Shown here piece after piece: positions 16,624 through 25,595 of a stretch of DNA of 64,000 nucleotides (position 1 is the first letter of the stretch; every line of letters begins with the position of its first letter). A program made the position numbers and the translations under genes. Below the pieces are notes generated by a model. It was not told the DNA's origin and ran no database searches. It saw nothing but the letters and a program-made list of their open reading frames with translations. Source of the stretch: an uncultured Celeribacter sp. (GTDB lineage Bacteria > Pseudomonadota > Alphaproteobacteria > Rhodobacterales > Rhodobacteraceae); contig NZ_OY781106.1 in NCBI RefSeq assembly GCF_963676475.1, positions 1-64,000 on the forward strand. Reading direction: 5' to 3'.

Positions 16624-17340
16624 TTAGAGCGAGAGGGAGGCGTTCGGCCGTGTGTCGGCGGAAATATAGGACTGGATTTGCGACACGATCTGATCCGCGT
16701 GGAGGCGTGCCAATTCATCGGCGCGGGTGATGTCACGGGCAACAATGGCGGCGATGATGGCCTCATGTTCGGTGACATATTGCTGCGGCAGCGTGTCGTT
16801 GAAAGAGGAATAATACAGCCGCAAGATGCGACGCCCTTCGTCCAGAAGCCGGATGAACAACTCGATGTAATAACGGTTGCCCCCGGACTTCGCGATGGCG
16901 ACATGGAAATCGCGATTTGTGGCGATCATCCCAAGAGCGTCCTGCTTTGACACTGTGCGGGCAAAGGCATCCTGAAAGGCCTGAATCTCCGCAATATGCT
17001 CTGGGCGATGGTTCTGCGCCGCCAGCCGCGCGGTGACGCGGTACATCAGCGTGAGCGAGTCAAAGAAATCGCCCAGATTCAGGAAGTCGATGTTCGAGAC
17101 GATGGTGGCGCGATTGGTCAGCGTGGTGATCAACCCCTCGGCGGCCAGCCGCACAAGTGCCTCTCGGATCGGCGTGCGCGACAGCGAAAACCGCTCAGAA
17201 AGCTGCACCTCGTCGATGGGGCTGCCGGGGGTGAGTTTCAATTCGATGATCTCGTTGCGCAGGGTTTCATAGACATGCGTGACCCCGGCCCCGCGCTTCA
17301 GAGGAGGATGATCGGCTTTTTTGTCTTTGGTTTTTTTCAT
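16624..17340 (-). CDS. GntR-family regulator (FCD/FadR subfamily)
   Basis: 238 residues. The N-terminal winged helix has VYETLRNEIIELKLTPGSPI and LSERFSLSRTPIREALVRLA. The C-terminal all-helical FCD domain has TNRDFHVAIAKSGGNRYYIE and YVTEHEAIIAAIVARDITRA, whose Asp/His residues usually hold a metal near the effector. It is divergent from the FAD dehydrogenase gene, with 157 bases between the starts that should contain its operator. The product probably responds to a hydroxyproline-pathway intermediate. Confidence 0.88.
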   Translation of the reverse strand: MKKTKDKKADHPPLKRGAGVTHVYETLRNEIIELKLTPGSPIDEVQLSERFSLSRTPIREALVRLAAEGLITTLTNRATIVSNIDFLNLGDFFDSLTLMYRVTARLAAQNHRPEHIAEIQAFQDAFARTVSKQDALGMIATNRDFHVAIAKSGGNRYYIELFIRLLDEGRRILRLYYSSFNDTLPQQYVTEHEAIIAAIVARDITRADELARLHADQIVSQIQSYISADTRPNASLSL

Positions 17341-17497
17341 GCGATAGATGTCCTCGCCTCAGCTTAAAATATGTTTGCATAAACAGTAAATACGGTGCCA
17401 TGCCCTTTATAAAATTTTTATTGTCGACATGAAAAAAGCGGGGTGTTAGCAATTTTCTCACGATATGAGGCCGTGAGATCAGGGAAGGGCGTGCATC

Positions 17498-18745
17498 ATG
17501 CAGGTTTGTGTTGTCGGAGCGGGAATCATCGGCGCGAGTGTTGCGCTCGATCTGGCACGTGATGGTCACAAGGTGACGCTGCTTGACCGCGACGGCGTGG
17601 CCGCCGGCGCCTCAAAGGGCAACGCGGGCGCGTTCGCCTTTGCCGATGTCATTCCGTTGGCAACACCGGGGATCATGAAGAAGGCGCCGAAATGGCTGCT
17701 CGACCCGCTCGGACCGCTTTCTGTGCCGCCCGCTTATGCCTTAAAAATCGCGCCCTGGCTGATCCGCTATTGGCGTGCGAGCTGGCGGGACCGCTATGCC
17801 GCAGCGCTTAAGGCACAGTCGGATATGATGCGTCTGTCGCAAGAGGCGCTGGATGCGCTGGTGGCGGAGTTCAACCTCTCCGAGCTGATGCGGCCCGAAG
17901 GCCAGATGCAGCTCTACGAAGGCGCGGCCGCGTTTGAGGCCAGCCGAAAGGGCTGGGACGAACGTCGCAAGGCGGGGGTGACGTTCGAATTCCTGACGGA
18001 TCCTGCGTCAATTGCCGAGATTCAACCCGGCATCGATCCGCGCTTTACCCATGCGGGCTTTACGCCCGAGTGGAAAAACGTCACCGATCCGGCGGTCTGG
18101 ACCCATCGCATCGCCGAAGAAGCGCAGCGTCTGGGCGCGCGGTTTATCCGCCGTGAGGTCAGCCGCATTGAACCGACGGACCAAGGCGCGATTGTGCATT
18201 CGGCGGATGGCGCGGAGCGGTTCGACAAGGTGGTTCTGGCCGCTGGCGCCTATGGCAACCCGCTTTTGAAATCCCTCGGCCTCAAGCTGCCGCTCGAAAC
18301 CGAGCGCGGCTATAACACCACGCTGCCTGCAGGCGCGTTCGACCTGAAAACCCATCTGACCTTCTCCGATCATGGCTTTGTCGTCACGAAAATCGGCGAG
18401 GGCGTGCGGGTCGGTGGCGCGGTCGAACTTGGCGGGATGCGCCTGCCCCCGCGCATGGCCCGCGCCGAGGCACTTTTGACCAAGGCCAAGCGCTTCCTGC
18501 CGACGCTCGACACCAAAGGCGGCACACAGTGGATGGGGTTCCGCCCCTCCATGCCGGACAGCCTCCCTGTCATCGGCGCGCACCCTGAGACCTCTTCCGT
18601 GGTGTTCGCCTTTGGTCATGGCCACCTGGGTCTCACGCAATCTGCGGGCACCGCCAGAGTTGTCGCCGATCTGATCGCCGGACGCACGCCGCCCCTCGAT
18701 CTGACCCCGTTTCGTCCCACCAGATTTGCCGGATATCGCGCATAA
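17498..18745 (+). CDS. FAD-dependent D-amino-acid dehydrogenase-like oxidoreductase (DAO family)
   Basis: 415 residues. The N-terminal dinucleotide fold is VVGAGIIGASVALDLARDGH with KVTLLDRD. Later motifs are AAGASKGNAGAFAFADVIPL, KVVLAAGAYGNPLLKSLGLK and, near the end, TQWMGFRPSMPDSLPVIGAH and FAFGHGHLGLTQSAGTARVV. In this setting it most resembles DadA-like cis-4-hydroxy-D-proline dehydrogenases, which feed electrons to the respiratory chain. It looks intact although the epimerase and the aldehyde dehydrogenase that should follow are wrecked. Confidence 0.85.
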   Translation: MQVCVVGAGIIGASVALDLARDGHKVTLLDRDGVAAGASKGNAGAFAFADVIPLATPGIMKKAPKWLLDPLGPLSVPPAYALKIAPWLIRYWRASWRDRYAAALKAQSDMMRLSQEALDALVAEFNLSELMRPEGQMQLYEGAAAFEASRKGWDERRKAGVTFEFLTDPASIAEIQPGIDPRFTHAGFTPEWKNVTDPAVWTHRIAEEAQRLGARFIRREVSRIEPTDQGAIVHSADGAERFDKVVLAAGAYGNPLLKSLGLKLPLETERGYNTTLPAGAFDLKTHLTFSDHGFVVTKIGEGVRVGGAVELGGMRLPPRMARAEALLTKAKRFLPTLDTKGGTQWMGFRPSMPDSLPVIGAHPETSSVVFAFGHGHLGLTQSAGTARVVADLIAGRTPPLDLTPFRPTRFAGYRA

Positions 18746-18965
18746 GCAATCACACTTTGACCTGTATCGACGGTGACACCTGTTGCAACCCCGTGCGTCT
18801 TGTGGCGGGGGGGGGGCGTCTCGAGGGCGCGACGGCCCGCACGCCGTGTTCTATGGCGACAAGGCCATCGACCGCTCGCCCTGTGGCACTGGCACCTCGG
18901 CGCGCATGGCGCAATGGATCGCAAAGGGCCGTCTGAACGTGGGGGACGCATTCATCCACGAACCA
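18746..18965 (+). pseudogene. Proline racemase/4-hydroxyproline 2-epimerase remnant
   Basis: The first part reads NHTLTCIDGDTCCNPVRLVA GGGRLEGA, the N-terminus of the family with an altered first Cys region. A deletion joins it out of frame to the C-terminal HAVFYGDKAIDRSPCGTGTS ARMAQWIAKG, which holds the second catalytic Cys. About two thirds of the gene is missing. A run of nine G at about 18810 adds to the frame damage. Confidence 0.75.
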
Positions 18966-19174
18966 TCGCCGCCGAGATCGAGGCCCGCGCCGATCTGATC
19001 ACGCCCACCGCGATGGCCGAAAGCGGCCTGCCCGAAGCGTGCCTTGTCGGCGAGCGCGGGCGCACGACGGGGCAGCTCAAACTCTTTGCCGATCACATCC
19101 GCAAGGGTGATTATCTGGACCGCCGTCATGACGAGGCTCTGCCGGATCCGACAAGCCCGGCCTTCTGGTGCTGA
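18966..19174 (+). pseudogene. Aldehyde dehydrogenase remnant (2-oxoglutarate semialdehyde dehydrogenase type)
   Basis: The frame begins IAAEIEARADLITPTAMAES and continues ESGLPEACLVGERGRTTGQL and KLFADHIRKGDYLDRRHDEA LPDPTSPAFWC. This matches the N-terminal part of aldehyde dehydrogenases that complete hydroxyproline breakdown to 2-oxoglutarate. It is fused by deletion to the epimerase remnant, and the entire catalytic domain is gone. Confidence 0.65.
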
Positions 19175-19233
19175 TCTGCGGCGCATGAGAGGTTTTACGG
19201 GAAGGGAGACGGTTCGGAATGACCGTCGACGGT

Positions 19234-20532
19234 TCAAATTATTGCGAAAAAATCACGATCGAAGTCTTCACCACGCTGTATGAAATCTTTCCTCTTCGCG
19301 GCAAATTCGGCCTTTATCTCATCAAGGCGTGGCAGGACGTCATCCAAGAGTAAGAGGCCGCGTTCGTAAAAGGAGGATGGATTGTCATCATAGACCAAGA
19401 CAAAATCTTCCAAGCCGAAATTTCTCATACTTCCCCTGTTTTTGGCGGCGTAATACGATCCATGAACGGGTGAAATTATCGGAACATCCCCTTTCAAAGC
19501 AAAAATCACGCTGTGGTGTGGTAGAGCGATTGCAAGTTCTGCATTCGAGAGAGCCTCATATGGGGCCCAGCTTAGGGTTGTAAAATCCAAAACGAAGCCT
19601 TCGCGACCCACCCGCGTTTTGAGGTCGTGAAGTGCATCTACATCGAATGCACCTTGTGGAACGTACACTAAGGGAAGTTGGAGCCGGTCGGATGCGCTCG
19701 CAACTAAGCGCGCAAAAGAATCTCTAAAATCAGCGGGCTCAGTTTGTCCGGCGCGATATGCGACAGCAATATATTTTTCCGGCAGGTTCGGGATTGAAAC
19801 TTTGGGCAAATCGGCAAAAAATGCGTCGTCTATGGCCTCGACTGAACGATGTTTTGTCACACGTTCGAACTCGTTCGCGCTGACGCCTACATCGCGCACA
19901 CCGATAAAGTCAGAGATTTCAGCAATCTCTTTGAGACGCTGAGCATCCTCGACGGTTTCAATAGGGCCTATTTGGTGACTTCGAAAGATAATGGGGATGT
20001 TCTTGGCCTTACAGAGCCGAGCAAGTAGTGCCATTTCCCAAAGCCGTGATCGTGTCGCGCTCGTCAAAATTCCGCCACCATAGACAACAACCAAATCTGT
20101 CTCGTTCAACGCCTTGAAAAACGTTCGTGCGCCACCGCCATCAAAGAAAAGGGGTTCGCGATTCAAATTTTTGGACCATATTTTATTGAGACGACGTTGC
20201 ATCTTATGCGGCAACATTCCTAGAATGGCCCAAATCCTTGCCAGGTCCTCTAGCTTTGTCTCTAAAGCCGCAATGCGGGCCCAATGGTCGCGGAATTTCG
20301 AATTTGCGCTGTAATATGCCCCGCCATTTTCTGCACCAAACACGGCTGTCCGCATCGCTGGTACGGTCTTAATTTCTGGTATTGTCCAACTTGTAATGTC
20401 GTCATTCGGCGTGGAAATTGTAATTTGAGCATCTGGAATGTGAAATTTGATTTTTTGAACAACCGACAGCATGAGTGCCTCATCGCCCAAATTTCCCATT
20501 CCGGCTCCACCAGCCAGAAGAATTTTTTTCAC
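19234..20532 (-). CDS. Polysaccharide pyruvyl transferase-family protein
   Basis: 432 residues from a GTG at 20532 (VKKILLAGGAGMGNLGDEAL), preceded by AGAGGA; an ATG at 20568 would add 12 residues. The N-terminal GGAGMGNLGDEAL and the internal DLVVVYGGGILTSATRSR are family signatures, and the C-terminal half has LSNAELAIALPHHSVIFALK. The family transfers pyruvate from phosphoenolpyruvate to sugars of surface polysaccharides. It stands alone and is clearly AT-richer than the flanking catabolic genes, which suggests an origin by transfer. Confidence 0.8.
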   Translation of the reverse strand: MKKILLAGGAGMGNLGDEALMLSVVQKIKFHIPDAQITISTPNDDITSWTIPEIKTVPAMRTAVFGAENGGAYYSANSKFRDHWARIAALETKLEDLARIWAILGMLPHKMQRRLNKIWSKNLNREPLFFDGGGARTFFKALNETDLVVVYGGGILTSATRSRLWEMALLARLCKAKNIPIIFRSHQIGPIETVEDAQRLKEIAEISDFIGVRDVGVSANEFERVTKHRSVEAIDDAFFADLPKVSIPNLPEKYIAVAYRAGQTEPADFRDSFARLVASASDRLQLPLVYVPQGAFDVDALHDLKTRVGREGFVLDFTTLSWAPYEALSNAELAIALPHHSVIFALKGDVPIISPVHGSYYAAKNRGSMRNFGLEDFVLVYDDNPSSFYERGLLLLDDVLPRLDEIKAEFAAKRKDFIQRGEDFDRDFFAII

Positions 20533-20685
20533 GGCAAATCCTCTTCTCATGCTCTCTTGGCTGCCCATCTATTTCGACTTTCGGTCAACCTTTCAACTCC
20601 ATAATTTAGACTTTTGTTTTGTGCCGCGCAGACAAATACTATGACACGGTCAGTGTATTTCCGATCCCCGCGACTGGATTTCTAG

Positions 20686-21454
20686 GGCTTGTTGACGTTC
20701 AGGATTCCCAAATTCTGTGAGTTCTGCTTCAAGGTTGCAAACAGAGGAGAGCAGCCTTGACCCGTCATGTCTTGACCGACGCCCAATGGGCAATCATCGA
20801 ACCTTTCTGTCTTGGCAAGGCCACAGATCCCGGCCAAACCGGACGCGATCCACGCCTGTTCATGGAGGCTGTGTTGTGGATTGTGCGAACCGGTGCGCAA
20901 TGGCGGGAACTGCCCGTCGAATTCGGGAAGTGGAATTCTGTCTTCAAACGCTTCCGGCGATGGGTGAAAGCTGACGCTTTCTACAGCATGTTCAGAACCT
21001 TGGCTGAGGACGCCGACTTCGAATACGCGATGATCGACGGTTCCATCGTCAAGGTCCACCGTTCCGGCCAGGGCGCAAAAGGGGGACACAGAGCCAGGCC
21101 ATAGGGCGCTCGCGCGGCGGCATGACGACGAAAATCGTTGCCCTGACCGACGCGCTTGGCAACCTTGTCGATTTCCGCCTGTTGCCGGGGCAAGCGCATG
21201 ACCTGCGCGGCGTGCCGGAGCTGATCGACAAGCTCGCCGCAGATCACCTGCTCGCGGATCGCGCCTTTGATGCCGATTGGCTCCGAACTGCGCTGACCGA
21301 ACGGAGCATTGCACCGGTCATTCCGCCGAAATCCAACCGCCGCTTTCCTGCCGAGTTCGACAAGGAAACCTACAAATGGCGGCATCTGATCGAAAACTAT
21401 TTTGGAAAGCTCAAGGAAAACAGAGGCATCGCCATGCGCTCGTGCAAAACCGAC
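20686..21454 (+). mobile_element. IS5-family (IS427-like) element, tandem copy 1, 3' truncated
   Basis: It follows CTAG (20682-20685), and its left end is GGCTTGTTGACGTTCA. It is nearly identical to the next copy (unit length 773 bases; one substitution seen, TGCTTCAAGG against TGATTCAAGG). The last roughly 65 bases and the right terminal repeat are missing, because a new CTAG and the next copy begin at 21455. Confidence 0.85.
20757..21454 (+). pseudogene. IS5-family transposase, copy 1 (truncated)
   Basis: Upstream ORF MTRHVLTDAQWAIIEPFCLG to GGHRARP (stop 21104); downstream frame MTTKIVALTDALGNLVDFRL from 21122. They are joined in this group by frameshifting at AAAAGGGGGA. The DDE residues lie in AMIDGSIVKVHR, HLLADRAFDADW and the RHLIENYFGKLKENR region. 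The C-terminus after RSCKTD is lost. Confidence 0.8.
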
Positions 21455-21458
21455 CTAG

Positions 21459-22294
21459 GGCTTGTTGACGTTCAGGATTCCCAAATTCTGTGAGTTCTGA
21501 TTCAAGGTTGCAAACAGAGGAGAGCAGCCTTGACCCGTCATGTCTTGACCGACGCCCAATGGGCAATCATCGAACCTTTCTGTCTTGGCAAGGCCACAGA
21601 TCCCGGCCAAACCGGACGCGATCCACGCCTGTTCATGGAGGCTGTGTTGTGGATTGTGCGAACCGGTGCGCAATGGCGGGAACTGCCCGTCGAATTCGGG
21701 AAGTGGAATTCTGTCTTCAAACGCTTCCGGCGATGGGTGAAAGCTGACGCTTTCTACAGCATGTTCAGAACCTTGGCTGAGGACGCCGACTTCGAATACG
21801 CGATGATCGACGGTTCCATCGTCAAGGTCCACCGTTCCGGCCAGGGCGCAAAAGGGGGACACAGAGCCAGGCCATAGGGCGCTCGCGCGGCGGCATGACG
21901 ACGAAAATCGTTGCCCTGACCGACGCGCTTGGCAACCTTGTCGATTTCCGCCTGTTGCCGGGGCAAGCGCATGACCTGCGCGGCGTGCCGGAGCTGATCG
22001 ACAAGCTCGCCGCAGATCACCTGCTCGCGGATCGCGCCTTTGATGCCGATTGGCTCCGAACTGCGCTGACCGAACGGAGCATTGCACCGGTCATTCCGCC
22101 GAAATCCAACCGCCGCTTTCCTGCCGAGTTCGACAAGGAAACCTACAAATGGCGGCATCTGATCGAAAACTATTTTGGAAAGCTCAAGGAAAACAGAGGC
22201 ATCGCCATGCGCTCGTGCAAAACCGACCAGAGCCTCAAGGCGTTCATTTCACTGGCCGCATCAATCAGTCAACTCAGATGAACGTCAACAGCCC
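21459..22294 (+). mobile_element. IS5-family (IS427-like) element, tandem copy 2
   Basis: Complete, with left end GGCTTGTTGACGTTCA and right end TGAACGTCAACAGCCC, flanked by CTAG at 21455-21458 and 22295-22298, the target type of this family. The right side interrupts a gene for an exported protein. Confidence 0.88.
21530..22281 (+). CDS. IS5-family transposase, copy 2 (two ORFs joined by frameshift)
   Basis: ORF1 (21530-21877) and ORF2 (from 21895) give one DDE transposase of about 250 residues if the ribosome shifts at AAAAGGGGGA. The shifted reading gives GGTQSQAIGRSRGGMTTKIV. Catalytic motifs are as in copy 1, and this copy keeps the C-terminus SLKAFISLAASISQLR. Such frameshifting is established for IS427-type elements. 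It is probably the active copy of the pair. Confidence 0.8.
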
Positions 22295-22556
22295 CTAGCT
22301 TCTGGTCGAAGGTCAGCGCAAAGGCGCGCTCTTCGCCATTCTCGACCCGCAGCGCAACCTGTTCGGGCACGAGGGTCAACATCATCCGTTCGCCGAATAT
22401 GCTGGCCGCCTCCATCGCCTCCGCCCCCGGCTGAATATCGAGGATCGCGTAGGGGTAAGGGTGCGGTTCGGGTGTGAGTGTTTCGGTCAGGTGATCTTGG
22501 GCGTGGGCGGAAAGGGGCAGGAATGCGGTGAGGGCGGCGGCTACAAATCTCTTCAC
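22295..22556 (-). pseudogene. Exported hypothetical protein, C-terminus removed by IS
   Basis: It starts at GTG 22556 (VKRFVAAALTAFLPLSAHAQ), a Sec signal peptide with AHA cleavage. The mature part DHLTETLTPEPHPYPYAILD, with later IFGERMMLTLVPEQVALRVE, is of unknown family. Native sequence ends at the CTAG next to the IS5 element; the last codons lie in the IS. The missing part was not found beyond the tandem elements. Confidence 0.6.
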
Positions 22557-22609
22557 GTCTTCAAAGTCTCCACAGAAATATGCAACCCGCATCAGCCTGC
22601 GCGGGCAAT

Positions 22610-22679
22610 CAAAAAATAACCCAAAATGGGATAATTCTCAAGCGGGATTATCCGAATTCCGGATTTATTCGGAGTTCAA
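22610..22679. promoter_or_regulatory. Possible operator region upstream of the XRE gene
   Basis: AT-rich 70-base leader with repeated motifs GGGATAAT and GGGATTAT and the dyads CCCAAAATGGG and TCCGAATTCCGGA. This arrangement suits autoregulation by the small XRE protein that follows. No exact site can be assigned. Confidence 0.3.
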
Positions 22680-22934
22680 ATGATGGGAAGAACCTTGCGC
22701 AGTCCGGGCCACTTGGCGCTCATGGCGGCGCTGAAACAGGCACGACTGAACGCGGGGCTGACACAGACCGAGCTGGCAGGCCGCCTCGAACGACCTCAGT
22801 CCTTCGTAGCGAAATACGAAAACGGTGAACGGAAGGTGGAGGTTGTCGAATTCGTCCAGATCGTGAGAGCGATTGGATGCGATGGCAATGCGATTCTGCG
22901 CGGTATCGCGCGTGCTGAGGAGGAGACAGATTAG
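22680..22934 (+). CDS. Small XRE-family transcriptional regulator
   Basis: 84 residues, almost only an HTH_3 domain: LALMAALKQARLNAGLTQTE, LAGRLERPQSFVAKYENGER, then KVEVVEFVQIVRAIG. The start at 22680 has GGAG eight bases upstream. Single-domain XRE proteins of this size act as repressors of mobile elements or toxin systems. No partner gene is obvious, because the next gene is a transposase remnant. Confidence 0.8.
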   Translation: MMGRTLRSPGHLALMAALKQARLNAGLTQTELAGRLERPQSFVAKYENGERKVEVVEFVQIVRAIGCDGNAILRGIARAEEETD

Positions 22935-22993
22935 GCTCCAGCCCCATTGTTTTCAGGCATTTGGCGTGATGCAGGCTCCGCAAAGAGACCTGA

Positions 22994-23612
22994 TTGATGA
23001 GCAATCTTTACCGGCTGACCGAGGCGCAGATGGAGCGTCTCAAACCGTTCTTTCCCAAGAGCCATGGCAAGCCCAGCGTTGATGATCGTCGCGTTTTGAG
23101 CGGCATAATCTTCATCAATCGCAATGGGGTGCGCTGGTGCGATGCACTGAAGGAATATGGCCCAGCGAAGACCTTTTATAACCGTTGGAAGCACGGCGTC
23201 TTCGCCCGGATCATGGTCGGCTTGGCCTCCGAGAGGGCCTAGCACAAGACCATCATGATCGACGGGACCTATTCGAAGGCGTACCGCACGGCATCGAGCT
23301 TGTGCGTAAAAAAAGGGGGGGGGCGGGCGCCAGATTGGGCGCACCAAAGGCGGGATGAACACCAAGCTGCATACCGTTGCCGATGCCAACGGGCGGCCGC
23401 TCGGGTTTTACATGTCGCCCAGTCAAGTCAGCGATTATACCGGCGCGGCCGCTTTGCTGAGCGGTCTGCCGAAGGAGGCATGGTTGTTGGCCGATCGGCG
23501 CAATGATGCCGATTGGTTCAGAGAAGCTTTGAAAGACAAGGGGATAAAGGTCTGCATCCCGGGCCGGAAGTCCCGCAAGAAGGCGGTGAAAGTCAATGAG
23601 ACTGGACCCTAA
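22994..23612 (+). pseudogene. IS5-family transposase remnant
   Basis: The N-terminal frame MMSNLYRLTEAQMERLKPFF to LASERA stops at TAG 23240, then HKTIMIDGTYSKAYRTASSL follows in frame. A run of six A and nine G at about 23310 is the usual frameshift site of the group, after which MNTKLHTVADANGRPLGFYM continues to KVNETGP. The C-terminal Glu region is missing at 23612. The stop and the truncation make it inactive. Confidence 0.8.
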
Positions 23613-23631
23613 CACGACCAAAACTGGGATA

Positions 23632-25593
23632 TTAATTGTTACGAAGCAAATCGACAGGTGCAATCAACGAAGCCTTAATCGCCGGCCAAAAGCTAAACAT
23701 CGCGCCAAAAAAACACGAAGCACACAGAGGCACAAAAACATTGTCAATTGAAAAGCTTATAGGATAGCTAAATACGGAGAGAAAAAACAGAAGTACGAAT
23801 CCTATCACAGCTCCTATAACGCCCCCGATTATAGATAGAATAAGAGCTTCCGAAGTTAGCAGTATCACTATATCGCGTCGGTAGGCACCATATGCTAAAC
23901 GAATGCCAAACTCCCTCTGGCGTTCCAATGCTGAAATAGTCATCACATTCATAATCCCGACGCCTCCAACAATGAGCGAAACCACAGAAATAGACGCCAA
24001 AAGAGATGTTAAACTATCGTTTGCTTGATTTGAGAGTTGAATAATCTCAGCCATATTATGAAGCCGAAAACTGCTCCGGTCTCGAACGTTCTCTAGAGAT
24101 TCTTCAATTTCGTCCGCGACTTTAAATACGGAATTTCCCGATGCAACCTTAATATCAATGGCTTCAAATCCGCTCTGGAAGAATAGTCTTGACCTCGCTG
24201 ATTCCAAGGGCACATAAACCACTTCTTCACGTTCTCTACTATATGCGTCGTCCACTTCCGGCTCAATGACACCAACTATTTCAAACACCGAGTTGTTTGC
24301 GATAACGTTTTGCCCCACGGCTTCGGAAGCATTGCTGAAAAGAGCGTTTGCAACACCAATGCTCACAACAGCGACAGGGCGGCGTAACCAATAATCGTGA
24401 TCCGAGAAATACCGCCCCGCAAAAAGTTCGCGGTTTCGTATTGCGAACAAAACTGGTGTGCAGCCAACGGTACGAAATTTCAACTCATTGGTACCAAGCC
24501 GATAATTGACGTTATCAGATATTACTGGAGATACGGCACCAACGCCTTCCACACTTGCTATCACTTGTAAATCGTTTGCCGTCAGTGCGCCACTACCCGC
24601 TTGTCCAGTTCCAAGTTCCACGCGTGACGGAGACACAAATAAAATGTCACCACCTCTCGAATTAAGCAATTCAAGGAGTTCTGTCTTTCTTCCATCAACC
24701 AACCCAGACATTAATATAAACGCGACAACGGCTACAGTAATACCCGACGCTGTAAGAAGATTTCGTGCAAGATTCGAATAGAATATGCTTGAGCTAATTT
24801 TTAGGGCATCGACAACACGATTAAAACTTTTTCCTGAAATTTTCTGCGTTCGGACGAGATCATATGCCGAGGCATCGCACTTGTCAGTTGCTTCAACCTT
24901 CAATTTCATCTCATCACTCTCAGTACGACCATCCCTCAGGCTAATCACTCGTGACGCATAGTCAGCCGTTCTCTTGTCGTGAGAACTCAAGATGATAGTC
25001 TTTCCTTCTTCGTTTAAGCGATGAAACAGCTGCATTATTTCTTCGGCCATTTTCGCATCCAACGATGCTGTTGGCTCATCGGCGATTATAATATCAGCGT
25101 CATTTGCCAGTGCACGGCAGATAGCTACACGTTGTTTTTGTCCGCCAGAAATATCGGTTACCAAAGCACTTTTGTATTGAGACATTGCCACCATATCGAG
25201 CAAATCTGATGGGCTCGGCATATTGAAGGTCAGTGGTCTTCGGATATAAAGGTGAGGAATTCTAATATTTTCTTCAACTGATATATTTTTCAACAATTCG
25301 AAACTCTGGAATATATATCCAAACGTTTCATTTCTCAGGAGCGCCAAACCGTTATTGTCCAATACTGAAATATCTTGGCCTCCAACAGTGTAGCTCCCAG
25401 AAGAAGGTTTATCCAAACATCCTAGAATGTTCAAAAGCGTAGATTTTCCAGCACCAGAGTGCCCACGTATAACCACAAATTCGCCGGGCTCGATCACTAA
25501 GTTTATATTTTCCAGCGCAAAACTCGGTCCGCCGCTTTGATAAAAAGCGCGCGATACATTTTCCAGCCGCAGTTCTTTCACAGACTTCTGCAA
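23632..25593 (-). CDS. MacB-like ABC exporter: ATPase fused to FtsX-type permease
   Basis: 653 residues. The N-terminal ATPase (to about residue 225) has Walker A GHSGAGKST, signature DISGGQKQR, Walker B IIIADEPTASLD and switch His in IILSSHDKRT. Then comes a membrane segment (NLLTASGITVAVVAFILMSG), a MacB-type periplasmic core with VVSIGVANALFSNASEAVGQ, and three C-terminal membrane segments (VVSLIVGGVGIMNVMTISAL; REFGIRLAYGAYRRDIVILL). MacB complexes push peptides or lipids out of the periplasm through an adaptor. The MacA-like gene lies two bases upstream. The gene is AT-rich against the background. Confidence 0.88.
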   Translation of the reverse strand: MQKSVKELRLENVSRAFYQSGGPSFALENINLVIEPGEFVVIRGHSGAGKSTLLNILGCLDKPSSGSYTVGGQDISVLDNNGLALLRNETFGYIFQSFELLKNISVEENIRIPHLYIRRPLTFNMPSPSDLLDMVAMSQYKSALVTDISGGQKQRVAICRALANDADIIIADEPTASLDAKMAEEIMQLFHRLNEEGKTIILSSHDKRTADYASRVISLRDGRTESDEMKLKVEATDKCDASAYDLVRTQKISGKSFNRVVDALKISSSIFYSNLARNLLTASGITVAVVAFILMSGLVDGRKTELLELLNSRGGDILFVSPSRVELGTGQAGSGALTANDLQVIASVEGVGAVSPVISDNVNYRLGTNELKFRTVGCTPVLFAIRNRELFAGRYFSDHDYWLRRPVAVVSIGVANALFSNASEAVGQNVIANNSVFEIVGVIEPEVDDAYSREREEVVYVPLESARSRLFFQSGFEAIDIKVASGNSVFKVADEIEESLENVRDRSSFRLHNMAEIIQLSNQANDSLTSLLASISVVSLIVGGVGIMNVMTISALERQREFGIRLAYGAYRRDIVILLTSEALILSIIGGVIGAVIGFVLLFFLSVFSYPISFSIDNVFVPLCASCFFGAMFSFWPAIKASLIAPVDLLRNN

Positions 25594-25595
25594 AT

